A stretch of 40,909 nucleotides of DNA from CAZUSU01 sp964623315 (lineage in GTDB: Bacteria; Patescibacteriota; Patescibacteriia; Magasanikbacterales; 2-02-FULL-50-9b): contig CAZUSU010000036.1 in the NCBI GenBank assembly GCA_964623315.1, forward strand, positions 1 to 40,909, in the 5' to 3' direction. The position numbers and the translations under genes were made by a program. The notes below the pieces were generated by a model. It was not told where the DNA came from and did not search any database. It worked only from the letters and a program-made list of their open reading frames with translations. Every line of letters starts with the position of its first letter. The first letter of the stretch is position 1. Shown one piece after another: positions 22,329 through 30,076 of this stretch.

Positions 22329-22510
22329 GCGAGTGATGCGACGAAGTCGCCGTGAGTCACGGCGCGCGTCGGTATTTGAGTCGGACTATAGCGCAGTTGG
22401 TAGCGCGCATGCATGGGGGCTCGTGCGAAGCGAGAAGCCAACAGTTTGGCTTCGAGCCGCGCGAGCGAGCGAGTGATGCGATGTGAATCGCCACGAGCTC
22501 CGGTTTTGAG
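22329..22510 (+). repeat. Two homologous hairpin leader units in front of the two tRNA 5' halves
   Basis: CGAGTGATGCGA occurs at 22330-22341 and again at 22470-22481. The first copy continues into hairpins GCGAC-GAA-GTCGC and CCGTG-AGT-CACGG, the second into GCGAT-GTGA-ATCGC. Both copies then run through CGGT(A/T)TTTGAGT into a tRNA 5' half. This marks a duplicated unit of leader plus tRNA. Between them, 22419-22466 forms a long hairpin of nine plus two plus eight pairs with tandem GA mismatches. Confidence 0.6.
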
Positions 22511-22649
22511 TTGTCTGTGTGGTCGGGGTATAGCTCAGTTGGCTAGAGCGCTTGCATGGGGTGCAAGAGGTCGTCGGTTCAAGTCCGGTTACCCCGACCA
22601 CATAGACAACGAGAAAATGAGGTCGCGGGTTCAAGTCCCGCTAGTCCGA
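22382..22649 (+). pseudogene. Outer tRNA (Pro-GGG-like) split in its anticodon arm by another tRNA
   Basis: 5' half 22382-22418: acceptor CGGACTA, D arm GCGC-AGTTGGTA-GCGC, anticodon stem CATGC and loop start ATGGGG, the same anticodon loop as the inner tRNA-Pro. 3' half 22617-22649: remains ATG of the anticodon stem, variable AGGTC, T arm GCGGG-TTCAAGT-CCCGC, acceptor TAGTCCG and discriminator A. About 198 bases lie between, including a long hairpin and a full tRNA-Pro gene. The halves still match perfectly in the acceptor stem, but the 3' anticodon strand keeps only three of five pairs and CCA is not encoded. It is either a broken gene or a nested/split tRNA of unknown processing. Confidence 0.65.
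22524..22600 (+). tRNA. tRNA-Pro (GGG)
   Basis: 77-base cloverleaf: acceptor CGGGGTA with TACCCCG, discriminator A and encoded CCA (22598-22600); D arm GCTC-AGTTGGCTA-GAGC; anticodon stem CTTGC/GCAAG with loop ATGGGGT, anticodon GGG at 22558-22560; variable AGGTC; T arm GTCGG-TTCAAGT-CCGGT. C1-G72 is usual for bacterial tRNA-Pro. The 14 bases on each side (22510-22523 and 22597-22610) pair with each other with one G-U, so the acceptor helix of the precursor is 21 pairs long and buries the CCA. It sits inside the outer split tRNA. Confidence 0.93.
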
Positions 22650-22667
22650 CTCAAATACCGACAAGAG

Positions 22668-22684
22668 AAGAGGTCGTCGGTTCA
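22668..22684 (+). repeat. Extra copy of a tRNA-Pro variable/T-arm segment
   Basis: 17 bases identical to 22565-22581 of the inner tRNA-Pro (AAGAGGTCGTCGGTTCA), then the match stops. It lies just outside the outer tRNA flank and has no acceptor strand, so it is a fragment left by duplication or recombination. Confidence 0.75.
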
Positions 22685-22695
22685 GCCAGCCCCCA

Positions 22696-22724
22696 TTGAT
22701 TTATTCTCCGTAATGACGTACGCT
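22696..22724 (+). promoter_or_regulatory. Promoter of the first polysaccharide block
   Basis: TTGATT at 22696-22701, 17-base spacer, TACGCT at 22719-22724; the ATG at 22732 is seven bases on, so the mRNA should be leaderless. Confidence 0.5.
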
Positions 22725-22731
22725 GGATAAA

Positions 22732-23871
22732 ATGTTTATGCGAATCACGTACGTCTCTAACGCGCGCATGCCCACGGAGCGCGCGCACGGCATACAAATC
22801 ATGCACATGTGTGCGGCGCTCGCCGCCGAGGGGGCGGCCGTCACACTGCTCATGCCACGGCGTCACAATAAAATTCATGACGATGTTTTCGTATATTACG
22901 ATCTGCCGGAGACATTCCGCGTCGTGTATGTGCCGTGCATAGATTTATTGTGGTTGCGTTGGGCGGAATCGTTTTTTTATTTTGTTGAACTGTTTACATT
23001 TTTATTTTTTGCTCGGTGGTATCTGTTGAGACATGATGCTGACGCTATTTTTTCGCGGGAACTTTTTTTATCACTATTTACGCGGCGAGTGGTGTATGAA
23101 GCGCACACCGTACCTCCACAGCCAAGCCGGATTGAACGATGGTTGTTACAGCGCACACAGCTTATCATTGCTATTTCACACGGGTTGGCGAGCGATCTTA
23201 TGGCGCACGGCGTGCCCACAAAAAAAATTACGGTACTGCCGGATGGCGTGTCCATAAAACAATTTGCGCGTCCGCCAGATTTTGATCGCGCCGCGGTACG
23301 GGAGCGGTTATTCGGCGCGCATAAAAATCGCACCGTTATTGTGTACGCCGGCAGTTATTTTTTACATCCGTGGAAAGGCGTTAACACCTTGCTGGACGCC
23401 GCAGAAAAATTGGACGAAAATTTTATTTTTTATCTGGTTGGTGGCTGTCCCGAAGAAATTGAAGAGGGCGGGCAGATTTTACGCGCGCGAAGTATTAAAA
23501 ATGTTGTGCTGGTGCCGCGTATTATTCACACTGCCGTGGCCGAATATGTTCAAGCGGCTGATATGGTTGCCCTGCCGAACAGCGGTGCATTTCAGATATC
23601 CGCTCGGCACACGTCACCATTAAAACTTTTTGAATATATGGCGGCCGGTACGCCAATTATTGCACCTGATTTACCCTCCACACGTGAAATTCTTTCCGAA
23701 CAAACGGCGGTGATGGTGATCCCTGATAATGCCACGGCATGGGCCGACGCGTTTCGGCAGGGTGCATTACATGCGCAAGGACTTTCACCACGAGCAACGT
23801 CAGCGCGTACTGCCGTTGACGCCTACGATTGGCGCGTGCGCGCGGGCACGCTATTAAAGCTCATTGCTTGA
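22732..23871 (+). CDS. Glycosyltransferase family 4 (GT-B)
   Basis: 379 residues. N-terminal acceptor domain starts ITYVSNARMPTERAHGIQIMHMCAALA, the usual opening of GT4 enzymes that sort through activated sugars; the donor domain has VIYAGSYFLHPWKGVNTLLDAAEKL, then the E-x7-E-type region SPLKLFEYMAAGTPIIAPDLPSTREIL. Transfers a sugar from a nucleotide donor to a lipid- or glycan-linked acceptor on the cytosolic side. First gene after the tRNA locus; leads a plus-strand block with an epimerase, a GT2 enzyme and a flippase. Sugar specificity cannot be read. Confidence 0.92.
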   Translation: MFMRITYVSNARMPTERAHGIQIMHMCAALAAEGAAVTLLMPRRHNKIHDDVFVYYDLPETFRVVYVPCIDLLWLRWAESFFYFVELFTFLFFARWYLLRHDADAIFSRELFLSLFTRRVVYEAHTVPPQPSRIERWLLQRTQLIIAISHGLASDLMAHGVPTKKITVLPDGVSIKQFARPPDFDRAAVRERLFGAHKNRTVIVYAGSYFLHPWKGVNTLLDAAEKLDENFIFYLVGGCPEEIEEGGQILRARSIKNVVLVPRIIHTAVAEYVQAADMVALPNSGAFQISARHTSPLKLFEYMAAGTPIIAPDLPSTREILSEQTAVMVIPDNATAWADAFRQGALHAQGLSPRATSARTAVDAYDWRVRAGTLLKLIA

Positions 23872-23897
23872 CGAAAACGTCTTTTTTCTGGTAATCT
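23868..23897 (+). promoter_or_regulatory. Possible promoter of the SDR epimerase/dehydratase gene
   Basis: TTGACG at 23868-23873 (overlapping the upstream stop), 18-base spacer, TAATCT at 23892-23897; ATG at 23910. Confidence 0.4.
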
Positions 23898-23909
23898 GCG
23901 CACAGCGCT

Positions 23910-24923
23910 ATGCAACCAACTACCGTTTTTATCACCGGTGTTGCCGGTTTTTTGGGCAGTCATTTGGCTGAACATTTGTTGAAATTGGGCCACAAAGTTA
24001 TTGGGTGCGATAATTTGATTGGGGGCTATCTGGACAACGTGCCAGCCGGTGTTGAATTTTATACGCACGACTGCGGCGACCGCGAAGCAATGGTTAAGAT
24101 AATGCGTAATGCCGAGGTGGTGTATCATTGCGCGTCAACGGCCTACGAAGGGCTCTCCGTTTTTTCACCGCATCTTATTGCTCATAACACGTACGACATC
24201 ACTATTTCTGTTTTGAGCGCCGCCATTACCAACAAAGTAAAACGATTTGTTTTTTGTTCCAGCATGGCACGGTATGGTACGCAGGAGTCACTGCCGTTTA
24301 TGGAAACGATGGTGCCAAATCCGCAAGATCCGTATGGCATTGCCAAGTTGGCCGCCGAAATGACCGTGCGCAATTTATGCGAAACACACGGGCTGGAATA
24401 TGTCATTGCGGTGCCGCACAACATCATTGGCCCGCGTCAAAAATACGACGACCCTTTCCGCAATGTGGCATCCATCATGATCAACTTAATGTTGCAGGGC
24501 CGCCAGCCCATCATTTACGGCGATGGGGAACAGAAGCGTTGCTTTTCTTTTATCAGCGATGTGGTGAATCCGCTCATAAAATTGGGTTTTGAAAATCAGA
24601 TGCATGGGCACGTCATTCATGTGGGGCCGGACGAGGAATTTATTTCCATTAATCAGCTGGCACAGACCATTGCTCGTTTATTAAAAGTTCCTTTGCAACC
24701 GATTTATATGCCGGATAGGCCGCGTGAAGTAAAACTCGCCACGTGCAGTGCGCAAAAAGCGCGCGATATGTTGGGGTATCAAACATCCACCACGCTGGAA
24801 CAGGGATTGCAGGAAATGATTGCGTATATAAAAATGCGCGGCGCAAAACCATTCCGCTATCACATTGATATTGAAATTATCAACGACCTCACGCCAAAGA
24901 CGTGGAAGGATAAACTTTTTTAA
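23910..24923 (+). CDS. Extended SDR sugar-nucleotide epimerase/dehydratase
   Basis: 337 residues, NAD-dependent Rossmann enzyme acting on a nucleotide sugar. Visible: TGVAGFLGSHLAEHLL (TGxxGxxG), DNLIGGYLDN, Ser in FCSSMARYG, YGIAK with catalytic Tyr and Lys (at DPYGIAKLAAE), and PHNIIGPRQKYDDPFRNVASIM. The pattern is that of UDP-glucose 4-epimerase-like and dTDP-glucose 4,6-dehydratase-like proteins; the missing Thr-Asp-Glu dehydratase triad favours an epimerase. Followed after one base by a GT2 gene. Confidence 0.88.
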   Translation: MQPTTVFITGVAGFLGSHLAEHLLKLGHKVIGCDNLIGGYLDNVPAGVEFYTHDCGDREAMVKIMRNAEVVYHCASTAYEGLSVFSPHLIAHNTYDITISVLSAAITNKVKRFVFCSSMARYGTQESLPFMETMVPNPQDPYGIAKLAAEMTVRNLCETHGLEYVIAVPHNIIGPRQKYDDPFRNVASIMINLMLQGRQPIIYGDGEQKRCFSFISDVVNPLIKLGFENQMHGHVIHVGPDEEFISINQLAQTIARLLKVPLQPIYMPDRPREVKLATCSAQKARDMLGYQTSTTLEQGLQEMIAYIKMRGAKPFRYHIDIEIINDLTPKTWKDKLF

Positions 24924-24924
24924 T

Positions 24925-25641
24925 ATGTATCGTAATCGCAAAGTGAGCGTGGTATTTCCGGTATATAATGAAGAGCAGAATATTCGTACCGCTATTGAAG
25001 AATTTTTTCTTAATCCGGCCGTTGACGAAGTAATTGCCGTTGATAATAATTCAAAAGATAAAAGCGCCGAGGAGATCAAACAGACGCGTGCCACGTATGT
25101 GCTTGAAACGCGTCAAGGATATGGCGCCGCACTCCAAGGTGGCATGGCGGCGGCCACGGGGGATTTGATCGTTACCGTTGAGCCGGATGGCACGTTTGTG
25201 GCGAATGATATTGAGAAACTGTTAATTTACAGTGAGGATTTTGATGTCGTTTTTGGCACACGCACCTCGCGCGCGCTGGTGTGGTCTGGCGCTAACATGG
25301 GATTTGCTTTGCGGCTGGGCAACTGGGCGGTGGCAAAATTTTTGGAGTATTTATTTAACGGCCCATCGCTCACCGATGTCGGCTGTACCTATAAATTGAT
25401 GCGTCGTCAGGCGTATGAAAAAATAAAAAATCAACTCACCGTTTTGGGCTCACATTTTTCGCCGGAGTTCATGATTCGTGTGTTGCAAAACGACATACGC
25501 TGTGTGGAGGTACCCGTACACTATCGCGCGCGCATTGGCACATCAAAAATTACCGGTGAATTGCATAAAGCAATTTTGCTCGGCCTCCGTATGATTTGGT
25601 TTATCATCGTTCAGCGATTCACATGGCACAAGAAAAATTAA
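24925..25641 (+). CDS. Glycosyltransferase family 2
   Basis: 238 residues from the ATG at 24925, one base after the upstream stop. GT-A fold: VSVVFPVYNEEQNIRTAIEEF, VDEVIAVDNNSKD, ARQGYGAALQGG region, and a metal-binding segment reading VEPDGTF where DxD would be DGT. GTRTSR and LTDVGCTYKLMRR resemble polyprenol-phosphate sugar transferases such as dolichol-phosphate mannose synthase. The C terminus has only a weak hydrophobic stretch (LLGLRMIWFIIVQ). Overlaps the flippase start by 19 bases. Confidence 0.88.
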   Translation: MYRNRKVSVVFPVYNEEQNIRTAIEEFFLNPAVDEVIAVDNNSKDKSAEEIKQTRATYVLETRQGYGAALQGGMAAATGDLIVTVEPDGTFVANDIEKLLIYSEDFDVVFGTRTSRALVWSGANMGFALRLGNWAVAKFLEYLFNGPSLTDVGCTYKLMRRQAYEKIKNQLTVLGSHFSPEFMIRVLQNDIRCVEVPVHYRARIGTSKITGELHKAILLGLRMIWFIIVQRFTWHKKN

Positions 25642-26939
25642 TTTCATGGGGAGCGGTGATTATACAAAAATTAAATGCGTGGTTTAAAATTGACACCGCG
25701 TATTATTTGAAAAGCAGTGCACAACTTTTATCCACGTATGGCGTGGATGTACTGCGGGGCATTGTGTTTAATGTTTTGGTGGTGAGCATGTTGGCGAGTG
25801 AACCGAACGGCACGTATTTGTACGGTGAATATAAATTTGTGTTGGGCTTTTTACCTATTTTAACCTACGTTGCGTTACCGGGCGGCTACTATTCCGTCGT
25901 CACAGCTGTGGCACGTGGCGCCGACGGCGTGTTTCGGCGTATCATGCGTCTGACCTATTCGTGGGCATTGCTGGCATTGCCGCTCTGGGGGTTGTTTGCC
26001 TACTATGCCTATTTTTCTGGAAATGCCGTGAAGCCCTTTTTGATTTTGTTGCCACTCGCACCGTTGTATGCGGCCAGCGGAGTATATGTGGCGTATTATT
26101 ATGGTAAGGAACAGTTTGCGCAGAGTGCGCGCATCACCAACAGCATTACCATTCTCACGGTAACGGCCCAGTTGGGAGCGTTTTATTTTTGGCGTGACAC
26201 CATCACTTTGTTGTTGACGTATGTTATTGTGTATTCTGTTTTGCGCGCCGCCGCTGATGTGCGGTTGTGGCGCTCTATACCACAGAATGCTCCGGTGATG
26301 GATGCCGATATTAGTTTTGCAAAAAAAATGAGTTGGATTCAACTTATTGGTGTATTGCGTTCAAACATTGATCGTATTTTGTTGGGATCGCACAAATTTG
26401 GAGTGGGATATGAAATGCTTGCTCAATATGCCGTGGCCGCCGTGCTTCCCGACCAGTTTAAAGCGTTTGTTGCTATTACCAACCAAGCGACTTTTGCACG
26501 ATTCAGCAAGCGAAGCGAAGATATATACGAAGTGCTCAAGCAAAAAATGGGGAAACTCATATTGGTAGCTCTCGCTGGATTTGCGGCGGTTGCCGTTTTG
26601 ACACCGGTGGTGATCCCGCTTATTTTTTCTCGTCAGTATGCTCCAGCCGTCCCTATTTCATTGGCGCTTCTTGCTACACTAATCATGCCGATCATTTCTG
26701 CCCCGTATCTTAATGCGCTTACTGTTCGTAAGGAAGTAAAGAAAATTTTTTGGGTCAACACCATTTTTTCCGTTACCGAACTGGTGGCGCTGATTATTAT
26801 GATTCCACTGTGGGGGGTGTGGGGAGCGGTGGGCGCCAAAGCAATTTCGCGCACCACGTTTAGCATCCTCCTGTTTTATTTAGGGCGCGTCAGTAAAAAT
26901 CCGTGCAGTCCGCCACACACCACCTCCGTGTCCACATAA
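25623..26939 (+). CDS. Wzx-like polysaccharide flippase
   Basis: 438 residues with about 12 hydrophobic helices, of the MOP/polysaccharide-transport family (PF01943/MatE-like). It would move lipid-linked oligosaccharide across the membrane. The ATG at 25623 is preferred, since it gives a short cytosolic start (MAQEKLISWGAV) and the usual small overlap with the GT2 gene. Typical elements: SAQLLSTYGVDVLRGIVFNVLV, then VGYEMLAQYAVAAVLPDQFK, and near the end VWGAVGAKAISRTTFSILLFY. Its 3' end overlaps the convergent methyltransferase gene by 64 bases. Confidence 0.85.
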   Translation: MAQEKLISWGAVIIQKLNAWFKIDTAYYLKSSAQLLSTYGVDVLRGIVFNVLVVSMLASEPNGTYLYGEYKFVLGFLPILTYVALPGGYYSVVTAVARGADGVFRRIMRLTYSWALLALPLWGLFAYYAYFSGNAVKPFLILLPLAPLYAASGVYVAYYYGKEQFAQSARITNSITILTVTAQLGAFYFWRDTITLLLTYVIVYSVLRAAADVRLWRSIPQNAPVMDADISFAKKMSWIQLIGVLRSNIDRILLGSHKFGVGYEMLAQYAVAAVLPDQFKAFVAITNQATFARFSKRSEDIYEVLKQKMGKLILVALAGFAAVAVLTPVVIPLIFSRQYAPAVPISLALLATLIMPIISAPYLNALTVRKEVKKIFWVNTIFSVTELVALIIMIPLWGVWGAVGAKAISRTTFSILLFYLGRVSKNPCSPPHTTSVST

Positions 26940-27679
26940 TGTTTTTGCCAAAAACTTTTGAACACTGTTTTGGTTCTGTTATAACCGCAAAAGGCGTGGG
27001 GGATTGAGCGTAATTTCCAGAATAATCGGCGATAGAGGCGATTGCGTAATCCGAGGATCGTTAAGCATGAGGTGGGAATGTACAAAATATTTTCAATGCC
27101 CGCCTGTGCCATGGTATCAAAAATTTTGACCCACTCTTTGTCTAAAAACGATGCGTCAATGCGGTACATCAGGTAGAGTTGTTTTTTGAGATCATCGGCC
27201 GCTCGGGTGGCAGACCAGTCCGAACGGGTAATATCAAACAGAATGATTGAATTGCATTCCAAAAAAACTTTTTTTAGAATAGCGACTGCCGGTGCGGAAT
27301 ATTCCGAACAGGTCAGCGCGAGTTCCGGCTTTATTTTTTTAATTTGATACTCAAGGCCGGCGCCACCCACACCGACTGAAAATAATGAGGTGATGCCGAG
27401 CCGTTCAATCAGCCGCGCGATATCCTGTGCGCGTTGTAGGAGTCCGTGATCTTGACCATCTTTGGTGATCTGTATTTCAGCCGCACGGAGCCATTCATTT
27501 CTATTTTCTGAAATAGAAAAGTGCGGGTGGCTTTCGCGTAACAGATCCCACGACTCTTGAGAATTGAGTTCGCCATTTTTGAGCCGCGTCGTGATAGCAT
27601 CAAACGTATAGTAATTTTTTACCGTCAGATGAATCGGCAGGGAATTTAAATATTTGAGGAATCGGATGAGGGGGGACAT
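26876..27679 (-). CDS. Methyltransferase-like protein of the glycan locus
   Basis: 267 residues, weakly recognised. A Rossmann-type SAM pocket is suggested by LFSVGVGGAGLEYQIKKIKP followed by LALTCSEYSAPAVAIL and SIILFDIT, as in class I methyltransferases; the acceptor is unknown and could be a sugar. N-terminal ~90 residues are helical without clear motif. It is the last gene of a minus-strand block and overlaps the preceding glycosyltransferase gene by 34 bases, and the convergent flippase gene by 64 bases. Confidence 0.6.
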   Translation of the reverse strand: MSPLIRFLKYLNSLPIHLTVKNYYTFDAITTRLKNGELNSQESWDLLRESHPHFSISENRNEWLRAAEIQITKDGQDHGLLQRAQDIARLIERLGITSLFSVGVGGAGLEYQIKKIKPELALTCSEYSAPAVAILKKVFLECNSIILFDITRSDWSATRAADDLKKQLYLMYRIDASFLDKEWVKIFDTMAQAGIENILYIPTSCLTILGLRNRLYRRLFWKLRSIPHAFCGYNRTKTVFKSFWQKHYVDTEVVCGGLHGFLLTRPK

Positions 27680-28947
27680 GAGAGCAGTTGGTTAAATAGT
27701 TCCATTTTTCCCCGCGCGGTAAAATCAATGTCAATGCGCCGCGCTTGTGTTGCCGCATGCGCACCCATTTCTTTGCGCGTCTCGGGTGTCAATTGGTACA
27801 TTTTCAAAATTGCCGCGGCGAGTGCTTCAACATCATTAATGGGTGCGGAGAATCCATTGATGCCTTCCTTTACTACCTCAAAAAGTTCTTGATTATTGTA
27901 GATGACCACGGGCAACCCCATGGCCATCCCTTCTAAAATTGACATCGTCAATCCGCACGCGCGGGGAGTATTTTCTAAATCGGAAAAGGCATCCAGTGAT
28001 TTTAATACGCGCGCCAAATCAAGTTCCGAAAGGCGCGCAAAGAAAAAAATGTGGTCAGACACCCCTTCCTGTTTTGCCATATCCTTCCATTTGGTTGCGT
28101 CGCCCGAGCCGCCGCAGATAACCGCTCCCACGCGGTGTCCGGCTTTTACCAGTTTGGCGATGGCTTGAATAAGGTGGTCTTGGCCTTTGCGAAACTGGAA
28201 CGCCCCGACGTTGCCGATTAAAAACAGGTCAGTCGGTAATTTGAGTTGCGTGCGCAGAGCTGAAACACTTTCTGAAATGTTAAAATCGCACAGATGATAA
28301 TCACTGCCGTCGTACACATACGCAACTTTTTCCTTTGGCGCATACGTAAGCGGACCGCGACAGCAATAGGGGCCGGGCGCAATAATTAAATCGGCAAGGG
28401 CAAGAAAGTTTTTCCAATAGTGGACGCGTTCCGTGTCGTTTAACTGTTTATTAATCCCCATGGATAGGTCGTGAATTTCTGCGTATGAATCAACAACCAC
28501 CGGTATTTGGTGGCGTTTCGCGACCTTTGCAACCATAAATGTTTTGATGAGCATTGCTTCGGATAAAATGATGTCCGGTCGCCACGCGGTTATAACGCCG
28601 TCCATGTGAACGCCGTATGCGGAATATAATAACGCCTCACGCACGTGGTGGCCGTGTGAAATTTTTAGGTAGGCGGTAATCAGCGAAAAATATAACAAAG
28701 GGTTGCGCAAAAAATATTTTACCAAAAAAATTGTTTTGGTTATTTTATTTGGCCGTACCGCGTAATCAAAAAAATATTCAGCGCCGGCATTCAGGTCATC
28801 GGCATTGGTTGGCCGATACACAAAATTGATGGCGACCTCGTGTCCCATCTTTTTCCACGCACCGGCAACGAGAAGCGACAGTTTGGGGACGCCTCCATAA
28901 GGAGGCGGCATGCACTCTCCGGTGGTGCCGGTTATGAGAATTTTCAT
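27646..28947 (-). CDS. Glycosyltransferase family 4 (GT-B)
   Basis: 433 residues. Start MKILITGTTGECMPPPYGGVPKLSLLVAGAWKKMGHEV is the typical N-terminal glycine-rich acceptor segment. The donor domain shows FLIGNVGAFQFRKGQDHLIQAIAKL, CGGSGDATKWKDMAKQEGV and TMSILEGMAMGLPVVIYNNQE (E-x7-E motif). Cytosolic, probably adding a modified sugar made by the enzymes encoded just upstream in the same block. ATGA overlap with the aminotransferase gene. Confidence 0.9.
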   Translation of the reverse strand: MKILITGTTGECMPPPYGGVPKLSLLVAGAWKKMGHEVAINFVYRPTNADDLNAGAEYFFDYAVRPNKITKTIFLVKYFLRNPLLYFSLITAYLKISHGHHVREALLYSAYGVHMDGVITAWRPDIILSEAMLIKTFMVAKVAKRHQIPVVVDSYAEIHDLSMGINKQLNDTERVHYWKNFLALADLIIAPGPYCCRGPLTYAPKEKVAYVYDGSDYHLCDFNISESVSALRTQLKLPTDLFLIGNVGAFQFRKGQDHLIQAIAKLVKAGHRVGAVICGGSGDATKWKDMAKQEGVSDHIFFFARLSELDLARVLKSLDAFSDLENTPRACGLTMSILEGMAMGLPVVIYNNQELFEVVKEGINGFSAPINDVEALAAAILKMYQLTPETRKEMGAHAATQARRIDIDFTARGKMELFNQLLSCPPSSDSSNI

Positions 28948-30074
28948 ACCGTAGATTTTACGAGACGCACCACGGCAAGAAATTGTTCGGCAGTATACGC
29001 CAGTTCTTCCGGTGAAATATCGTTGCCGCTCGGCAGATACATGCCGTCAGCGCCGAGGCGATTCGCCACCGGACACGATGCCGGATCGGCAATGCCTTGG
29101 GCGATAAAAATTTCTTGCTGATTAAAGGGCACAAAATCCTCCCGCGATTCAATGTCACGTTTTTTTAATTCATCTATGATGCGTTTTCGTTTGCCGGACA
29201 ACGCGCCGTTCAAAACGACGTTATACATCCAGTACACATTAAACGCATACGGTTTTTCAATGGGTGTTTGAATGTCCAGTTCGGCGGCAAAGAGGTTGTT
29301 GTAGTACGCCGCGATTTCGCGTTTGCGCCCAATAATATCCTGCACCCGCGTCATTTGCGCGGCGCCAAGCGCCGCTTGAAGATTGGTCATCTGATATTTG
29401 AATCCGATGGCTTGGTGCATGAACTTATTTTCATTGCCAAACGCCAGATTTTTTATGAGGCGGGCGCGCGCGGCCCACTCGTCGTTATTGGTGGTGAGCA
29501 TTCCGCCTTCGCCCGTGGTAATAATTTTGTTGGAGTAAAAACTAAAACAACCAATGTCGCCGATTGATCCCACGACCTGTCCGTTGTAGCGCGCGCCATG
29601 CGCTTCGGCCGCATCCTCAATGACGTACAAATTATGAGCGCGCGCAATGTGCATGATCGGATCCATATCGCAGGGGTGGCCGTACAAATGCACCACGATG
29701 ATTGCTTTGGTGCGCGGTGTAATTTTAGCTTCTAACAATGCTGGATTTATGTTCAGCGTATCCGGTTCTGAATCTATCGGAATCGGTGTGGCGCCTTCAT
29801 ATAAAACGGCAAAAAAAGTTGCCATGTTGGTGAGCGAGGCGACCAACACCTCATCACCTTTGCCAATGCCGAGCGTGGCGATTGCTAAATGTATAGCAGT
29901 GGTGCCGCTGTTTACCGTTGCCGCATGCTTCACCGTGCAAAATTTTGCAAACTCGGACTCAAATTGAGGAATAAATTGACGCGACAGGCCGGATATTTCT
30001 TTTTGGCGCACCGCGTCGCCCACATATTTTTCTTCAATTTCACCCATGAGTGGGCGGGAAACAGGTACAAACAT
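28944..30074 (-). CDS. DegT/DnrJ/EryC1/StrS sugar aminotransferase (perosamine-synthase-like)
   Basis: 376 residues, PLP enzyme that transfers an amino group from glutamate to a keto-sugar nucleotide. The PLP lysine is Lys183 in SFYSNKIITTGEGGM; VNSGTTAIHLAIATLGIGKGDEV, KAIIVVHLYGHPCDMDPI and VIEDAAEAHGARYNGQ resemble GDP-perosamine synthase (RfbE/Per). It sits with a cupin sugar isomerase and a C-methyltransferase, so a dTDP-3-keto sugar is an alternative substrate. Start overlaps nothing but lies two bases after the cupin gene stop. Confidence 0.9.
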   Translation of the reverse strand: MFVPVSRPLMGEIEEKYVGDAVRQKEISGLSRQFIPQFESEFAKFCTVKHAATVNSGTTAIHLAIATLGIGKGDEVLVASLTNMATFFAVLYEGATPIPIDSEPDTLNINPALLEAKITPRTKAIIVVHLYGHPCDMDPIMHIARAHNLYVIEDAAEAHGARYNGQVVGSIGDIGCFSFYSNKIITTGEGGMLTTNNDEWAARARLIKNLAFGNENKFMHQAIGFKYQMTNLQAALGAAQMTRVQDIIGRKREIAAYYNNLFAAELDIQTPIEKPYAFNVYWMYNVVLNGALSGKRKRIIDELKKRDIESREDFVPFNQQEIFIAQGIADPASCPVANRLGADGMYLPSGNDISPEELAYTAEQFLAVVRLVKSTV

Positions 30075-30076
30075 AG

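Noticed and set aside
22329..22510. CRISPR-like repeats
   Set aside because: Only two leader copies, diverged, each followed by a tRNA half; no regular spacers and no cas genes in the window.
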